A DNA stretch of 64,000 bases from Hyposmocoma kahamanoa. Taxonomy: Eukaryota; Arthropoda; Insecta; Lepidoptera; Cosmopterigidae. Numbering within the stretch: position 1 is the first letter of the stretch; the number at the start of each line of letters is the position of its first letter. The stretch spans positions 11,033,418-11,097,417 of the forward strand of contig NW_020654810.1 in NCBI RefSeq assembly GCF_003589595.1, read 5' to 3'. Positions 58,659-64,000 of this stretch are shown here, one piece after another. A program made the translations under genes and the position numbers. The notes below the pieces were generated by a model that did not search any database, was not told the origin of the DNA, and saw only the letters and a list, made by a program, of their open reading frames with translations.

Positions 58659-61600
58659 CTGCAACAATGTCGGTTTGATCTTTTTAGTCCTTTTTATGCG
58701 GGCCCTAGCTATAGGTTTCGATTTTTTGGCTGTGTAGACGTGGATGGGATAGTTAGCGGTAACTTTATCTTGTGTGAACCGTGTAGCTAATTTTTTTCTT
58801 TGCGCTGTAGGGTTTCTAACATATATTTGTTGACCGGGCTCGTAATCAGTGATGGGTTCACGGTCAAGGTTACGACGTAACATAATAGCTTCGCGTTGGG
58901 CCAAAGATGACTTATGTATAATTTGATATATTGTGCTCATCCGATCACGGTGGTCTTGTGTATATTGCTGTAATACGGATTCTGTTAATTCTACATCAAT
59001 TGGGTGTCTAGGGTCGATATGCCCTAATATAAGGTCGAAAGGCCTACATTTAGTTAAACTGTGAATAGAACTGTTATACGCAATCAATGCGTAGGGAATT
59101 AAATTTTGGGCAGACTCGTTTGGATGTTGTAGTTTTAGTAATCTCAAATGCTCTAGCAAGGTGCTATGAAATCGTTCAATTATGCCATTTTCGTGTGGTG
59201 CATCAGCAGCAGTAGTATGATGTTGAATTTTATGGATTTTAAAGAATTCTGAAACTACTTGATTTGTAAATTCGGTGCCGTTGTCTGTGGTGAGAGAAAG
59301 TGGAAATCCGTGGTGTGTAGAAAAAGACAGGAGGGCTTTTACTATGTTCGGAGCTGTGCAATCTGGGAGGCGATATGCCTGCGCGTATTTGGAGAATGAG
59401 TCAATTATTGTTAGGTATTTTTCTAATTCTATTGTTAGTACATCTGCATGTGCTAACTCGAACGGCCTCATAGGCGGGGAAACTATTTGAAATTGAGGAC
59501 GTAATGGGGCACGATCGTATTTAGCACGATTACATATGGAACATTCATTGATAAAATAGGTTATGCTTTCCTTTAATTTGGGCCAAAAATATATCTGTGA
59601 CAGAGATAAAAATGTTTCATTAATACCTCTGTGATTAGTTTTTCCGGTATGGTACTTAGAAATTATATCTTGTTGTATGAGAGAGTCTGTTACGTTCTGA
59701 ATTTCATTTTTACACAGCAGGACATTCATAGCGGGGCTTTGAAAAGTTCTTTGGAGGACAGGTACAACAGAGTACATTTTGTTAATGGGGTGTATGAGTA
59801 TTGCAGTACGTAATTTTGGGTCAACATATTTTTTCACAATTGAGATAATTTCTTGTTCCATGTTATTTTCAGAAATTTCTACCTCCGTTCTTCGAAATGT
59901 TTGAAAGGGATGAGTAATTTTAGGGTTGGGTTTGACGGGGCTGTTAGTTAGCTTTATTATAAGTTGTCGTTTGAATTTGTTCAATGGGTCTTCTGTTATG
60001 GGTATGTTAAGTATAGGATCTTCTACTGATGTGTGTGCTGTTTCTGTCACGTGTTCATATGGGTCGGTGGGGTTAAGGACAGGGACGGGACTACTTAGAG
60101 CTCGTTGGCTAGGCGCGGTGTCGGTTGAGGACGCGCTGATAATTGGTCTGTCGTCCGGGGCTGTCACTGTCGATTCAGAATCAGAAATGTTAACTACTAT
60201 TGAAGACAAGTCTTGGTTGTTAATTTCAATTCGCGACAATGCATCTGCATTCGTATTGAATTTTCCTGCCTTATAAATTGTTTCAAAATTGTATTCTGCT
60301 AGTTTTAATTTCCAACGTGTAAGTCGAGAGCTTGGCTCTTTCAGATTCATGAGCCACTGCAAAGGTTTATGGTCTGTGACTACCTTGAATTTACGCCCGA
60401 AAAGGTAGGGCCTGAAATATTTGACAGCCCATACAATAGCCAAAAGTTCTTTTTCGGTGGTTGAATAATTTATTTCGCTCTCGTTTAAAGTGCGTGAAGC
60501 GTAAGCAATTGGTCTGTCAGAACCTATTTGTCCTTGGGATAACACTGCACCGAGTGCTATGTTTGATGCATCTGTTGTTAGAATAAAATCTTTAGAAAAG
60601 TCCGGGTATTGCAGAATGGGGTCGTTAATGAGTAATGTTTTGCAGTGTTCAAAGCATTTAATGAATTCAGGAGTATGAACAATTTTAGCGCCCTTTTTCA
60701 GACATGCGGTTAGTGGTTTAGTGACACGTGCGTAGTCGGGAACGAAACGCCTGTAATATCCCGTAAGGCCTAGAAATGCTTTAATTTGTTTGGAAGTATG
60801 GGGAATCGGGTATTTTAAAATGGCTGCGATTTTGTCGGGATTTGGTTTAACTCCCTCTGGGGTTATTACATGGCCTAGGAAAGGTGTTTCACGTTTCAAA
60901 AATTCGGATTTGTCTAATTGTAACTTAAAATTTGATTCTCGAAGTCGGTCAAATATTTTGCGTAAATTAACAATGTGTTCTTGTAACGATGATGAAAATA
61001 CAAGAATATCATCTTGATAAACAATACAGATTTGATGCTGCAGGCCCCTCAGGATGTTATCCATAACACGTTGAAACGTGGAGGGACTGTTTTTTAGGCC
61101 CATGGGCATTCTTAAAAATTCGAAGTGGCCATTGCCATCGGCAACACTGAAGCCTGTTTTATGGATGTCAGACGGATCCATCTCCACTTGATAGAATCCG
61201 CTGGCCAAGTCTAAGGTTGTAAAATATTGACAACGCCCGAGTTTGTCCAGAATATCTGTTATATTGGGGATTGGGTATTTATCGTCTTGGGTTTTCTCAT
61301 TTAATTTCCGAAAGTCAACCACTAACCTCCATTTAACCTTACCTGATGCGTCGGTCTTTTTGGGAACGATCCATATGGGAGCGCTCCATGCTGAAGTCGA
61401 AGGCCTGATAATATTTTGCTGTAACATATTTTTTATTTGTTCCTGTACTTCCCGTCGGTGTATATAAGGGTATCGATACGTTTTACTGTGCACGGGTATT
61501 TCGTCAGTAGTGTTAATTTTGTGTTTTATTTTGTTGGTAAATGTCAAAGGCTCGTTTTCCAAATAAAATATGTCCGAGTATTCCTTACAGATAGCAAAAA

Positions 61601-62350
61601 GATTCGCTTTCTCTTCCACGTTTAAATGATCGGTACGTAGCCGCGATAAGATTTCTTGGAATCGCGCGCCCTTGCTATTGTCAGCAGGTGAGGTATTATA
61701 TGTCTGTTCGTTGTATATGTGTACATATAAAGGTTTATCGAAGCTCACTGTTATGTCGTTATTAGTAGGGTTAGTAATTTCGATCCTTGCCTGATTATTT
61801 TGCGCGGTGGATAGACATGCAGTTATATTACAACCATTAATAGATTGCTGATCTATTAGTACATCTCCTTGTGGAACATTAATTGGTACTTTGATTATTC
61901 GGGCAGATTGCGCAGGGATAATTGTTTCAAATGTATTGATTGTGTGTGAATCATGCATGTGAATTGGGTTAGTCGCAAATTTGGTTTTTAATGTATGTGT
62001 TTGAAGGTCTATTTTTGCTTGCCATTGTTCTAACAGGTCGCATCCGATCAAACCATCGAATTGATCGTGAAATTTGTAAACGAACATTTTCACGGGAGTT
62101 TGTTCTTTAAACTCGGAAAAGCAAGGGATCCTTATCGAATAATCATTTTGAGTGGTTGCATGTATGTTTGTAACTATAAAAGGATCGTAATTCAATGGCA
62201 TGTGAGAATAAAATTGTTCGACGGCTTCAGGACTAATAAACGACTGATTAGCGCCTGTGTCGATAAGCAGTTTTAAATTTGGGTGTTGTATTTGAATGTA
62301 CGGTAGTTTTCTCTTATTTTGTAGATTGAGTTCTATTCTGGGGGGCTTAA
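58581..62350 (-). CDS. pol: Errantivirus Pol polyprotein (protease, RT, RNase H, integrase)
   Basis: Read through a -1 frameshift from gag, about 1,255 residues, intact. Counting from the internal Met at 62,201, the protease active site DTGA lies ~20 residues before it (about 62,253-62,261). RT shows D331 (TTLDLASGFYQ) and YQDD at 395-398. RNase H shows D544, E585 and D610 (TTDAS, EKELLAI, VTDHKP). Integrase has the zinc motif H851, H857, C887, C890 and a DD35E core at D920, D973 and E1009. Together these make cDNA from the RNA and insert it into the genome. The end overlaps env. Every catalytic residue I checked is present. Confidence 0.95.
58659..58660 (-). promoter_or_regulatory. Splice acceptor for env RNA
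   Basis: ATTGTTGCAG, with its AG here, 17 bases upstream of the internal env ATG. The phase after it is +1, which fits the donor at 63,760-63,761. Confidence 0.65.
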
Positions 62351-63511
62351 ATTTGTATCCAACTGAAAATTTTGATCATCATTTTGTTGAGCGTTTTCTG
62401 GGATTTCATTTTCAGGGTAGTATTCAATAGGTAAGTACTGGTTAGGGTCGATGTTCGTCTCATAGTTGTAGTCATGTGTTTCATAAGTCGGGTAGTAGTC
62501 TGGTTCTTGAGATTGATTCATGTTGATTTGTCTCGTTAAGGGTAGGGGACGAATAGTGGGGTGGACTATGCCACTCATTGGTACAGGATGGTTTTGTGGA
62601 CCTTGAGGGTTGAAACGAGGGGGTATTTTGAATCCAGTGGACATGTTTGAGCGAGGCATAGCTCTCATTGCTTGTTGGGTCCTTGAAGGGCCTTGAAAGG
62701 GTCCTTGAGATGAACCTTGAGGTCTGGGTATAAACTGAGGTTGGTTAAGGTTTTCACGTGGAGTGAAGAAATTGTTTGGATTGAAATTAGGGGTTATGTG
62801 ATTCACAGGACTACGTGGAAAGTAATTTGTTTCCTTTTGAAAGGTCTGAGATGGGGTGAAAAACGGTTTATTGTTCACGGTGAAAGGGGTTTGTCCTTTT
62901 GCATTATTGGGTTGACAATTTTTGTTCTGAGAGTAAACGACATTCATCTCATCCTGAGTATACTCAAGTGCCTGTTCAAGTGTGTTTGGTTTCATGCATC
63001 TAATTCTAGACCCTACTGGCTCTTTCAATCCGCGCGTGTAAGTTTGTAGCGCTAATTTACTGTACAGCTGCCGCTTAGCGTCGACTGTGGTACTCACGTT
63101 TTCGTGTAATTGGACATACGTCATTATGGTGCTGAGTAAGTTCTGCACCTTTTCGTAAAAGATATGAGGGGTGTCGATACCTTGAGTAAGTGACGATAAA
63201 TCTGTATAAAGTGAACATTCGTCTCTATGATCCGAAAAACTATTAATCAATGTTTGACGAATTCCTGCCCAGCTGTTAGGAATACCATTAGTAGCTAAGG
63301 TGCGCGCTGCGGATCCGGTGATTTTATTTAAAATTCCATTAAGCAAAGTCGAGTTAGACAGTGCATACTCTGGGGCCGTATTCATATATTCTGACACTAG
63401 TTTGTCACATATGTCTAAAAATCTAACTAATATGTGGGAATTTCCATCGAATTCCGGCACCAACCTTAACGCCTTCCAAATTTGATCGATTTTCTCGCTG
63501 ATTTCAGACAT
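62333..63511 (-). CDS. gag: Errantivirus Gag structural protein
   Basis: Forms the virus-like particle. The first ATG after the leader is at 63,511, giving 392 residues; the open frame extends further upstream (to 63,730) only through non-ATG codons. The N-terminal ~200 residues are helical, capsid-like (EISEKIDQIWKALRLVPEFDGN). The C-terminal part is rich in N, P, Q, F and Y. No CCHC zinc knuckle is present, as is usual for errantiviruses. The stop is at 62,333-62,335, just after a slippery heptamer that sends some ribosomes into pol. Confidence 0.9.
   Translation of the reverse strand: MSEISEKIDQIWKALRLVPEFDGNSHILVRFLDICDKLVSEYMNTAPEYALSNSTLLNGILNKITGSAARTLATNGIPNSWAGIRQTLINSFSDHRDECSLYTDLSSLTQGIDTPHIFYEKVQNLLSTIMTYVQLHENVSTTVDAKRQLYSKLALQTYTRGLKEPVGSRIRCMKPNTLEQALEYTQDEMNVVYSQNKNCQPNNAKGQTPFTVNNKPFFTPSQTFQKETNYFPRSPVNHITPNFNPNNFFTPRENLNQPQFIPRPQGSSQGPFQGPSRTQQAMRAMPRSNMSTGFKIPPRFNPQGPQNHPVPMSGIVHPTIRPLPLTRQINMNQSQEPDYYPTYETHDYNYETNIDPNQYLPIEYYPENEIPENAQQNDDQNFQLDTNLSPPE
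62347..62353 (-). promoter_or_regulatory. -1 ribosomal frameshift heptamer (gag to pol)
   Basis: On the minus strand A AAT TTA in the gag frame, a canonical X XXY YYZ heptamer, 12 nt before the gag stop. Pol is open in the -1 frame from this point. Confidence 0.82.
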
Positions 63512-63755
63512 TTCGTCGGATTCCTCCGGGATATGTCCTAAATTACCGAATCTAAAATTGTCTAAAATATGGTGACGAGGATGAGGCTTACTATCCTCTC
63601 TTTCTCTACGTGCGCGAGTAATCTTGATTTTTAATAGTGAAACTATACTAAAATTATGTGTACTTACTCTACTCTTTAGTGATAATAATTTAAAGGATGA
63701 TCTATTACCAGGATCGGGAATAGCAACCAACAGGAAAGTGTAACTAATATCTATG

Positions 63756-63761
63756 ACTTAC
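63756..63761 (-). promoter_or_regulatory. Splice donor for env RNA
   Basis: GTAAGT, a full consensus donor, in the leader between the primer-binding site and gag. Confidence 0.7.
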
Positions 63762-63775
63762 AGTAGTCGCTGCAT
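63762..63775 (-). CDS. env: Env leader exon (start codon)
   Basis: Fourteen bases from an ATG (63,773-63,775) to a strong donor GTAAGT (63,756-63,761). Spliced to 58,658, the phase joins the env frame and supplies the signal peptide's start. In unspliced RNA the same ATG makes a five-codon upstream frame that stops within the donor. Inferred, not shown by RNA data. Confidence 0.65.
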
Positions 63776-63936
63776 AATTTCACCCATCGATTTTTGATGT
63801 AGTGGTCCTCAGCGCAGGAAACTGTGGGCTCCTCCAACAGCACTTCTCGTGGATTCGTAGCGATAGTCGACCGTCGACGAAACGACTATCAGACGCGAGC
63901 GATCGATTTTTGGATAACTCGGCCCGATTCGCGACT

Positions 63937-63954
63937 ATCCTACCGACTGCGCCA
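63937..63954 (-). promoter_or_regulatory. Primer-binding site, tRNA-Ser type
   Basis: TGGCGCAGTCGGTAGGAT on the minus strand, directly after the 5' LTR. It complements the 3' end of an insect tRNA-Ser (…TACCGGCTGCG-CCA as I recall it) with one mismatch, as in the 17.6/297 group. Confidence 0.82.
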
Positions 63955-64000
63955 ATTACGGAACTGGCCGTCGGAAGGAGGTTTTTAAAAAGGCAATTTT
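63955..64000 (-). repeat. Errantivirus 5' LTR, last 46 bases (cut by window end)
   Basis: Identical over all 46 bases to 56,619-56,664. Confidence 0.95.

Larger units (their letters stand above)
56619..64000 (-). mobile_element. Errantivirus (Ty3/gypsy with env), nearly complete, TED-like
   Basis: In minus-strand order: 5' LTR (cut by the window end), primer-binding site, leader, gag, pol in the -1 frame, env, polypurine tract, 3' LTR. All three genes are open. The expected total length is about 7.6 kb, close to TED and its relatives. The 46 visible bases of the 5' LTR equal those of the 3' LTR. The left flank is the A-rich region after SINE D copy 4. Confidence 0.95.

Noticed and set aside
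58398..60276. Several plus-strand frames of 60-130 codons
   Set aside because: They lie opposite the well-supported pol and env genes and have no motifs.
63512..63730. Longer Gag starting at 63,730
   Set aside because: That codon is TTG and there is no ATG in the frame before 63,511.
1..64000. CRISPR arrays, operons, ribosome-binding sites
   Set aside because: No regularly spaced repeats and no prokaryotic gene organisation; the window is eukaryotic.

Overview
This window looks like a piece of insect nuclear genome, most likely from a moth or butterfly. It is AT-rich and almost free of host genes. It is filled with repeat families I know from lepidopteran genomes: a ~300-bp SINE-like repeat present about twelve times, a tRNA-headed SINE present four times, RTE-type and jockey/CR1-type LINE 3' ends, cecropia-type mariners and many short inverted-repeat elements. 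I saw no bacterial-style gene organisation. The species cannot be named from this sequence alone.

Layout. Positions 1-26,400 are mostly unassigned AT-rich DNA with scattered repeats. These include LINE C-terminal fragments (600-875, 10,366-10,590, 18,100-19,735 and 21,702-22,019), a hAT-type MITE with an 8-bp target duplication (2,615-3,155), tRNA-derived SINEs, and two mariner relics (14,478 and 23,072). One short GC-rich segment on the minus strand (6,223-6,391) may be a real host exon encoding a membrane anchor. A broken THAP domain lies at 20,697-21,191. Positions 26,473-28,011 hold a complete-looking Tc1 element: perfect 25-bp terminal repeats, TA duplications and an uninterrupted DD34E transposase. 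Positions 28,000-56,600 hold more SINEs, small MITEs (two Harbinger-like), a CpG-rich island (44,405-44,640) that could be a host promoter or first exon, a GC-rich retroposon with poly(A) and a perfect 14-bp target duplication (46,281-47,020), and a second mariner with its own nested insertions (48,994-50,140).

Positions 56,619-64,000 are a nearly complete minus-strand errantivirus (Ty3/gypsy group with env), resembling TED, 17.6 and 297 in plan. It has a 3' LTR of about 275 bp, a polypurine tract, open env, pol and gag frames, a tRNA-Ser-type primer-binding site and the first 46 bases of the 5' LTR, which is cut by the window edge. These 46 bases match the other LTR exactly. A slippery heptamer sits just before the gag stop and pol is in the -1 frame. 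A donor after a tiny leader exon and an acceptor just before env have matching phases. This fits the known plan: Gag and Gag-Pol from full-length RNA, Env from a spliced RNA. The element therefore looks young and possibly able to move.

The most unusual signals that standard annotation would miss are perfect or near-perfect snap-back palindromes (8,771-8,822; 38,500-38,570; 3,310-3,376), and a repeat with a tRNA-like unit in its 3' half that in both copies abuts the same 71-bp AT-rich sequence in opposite orientations.
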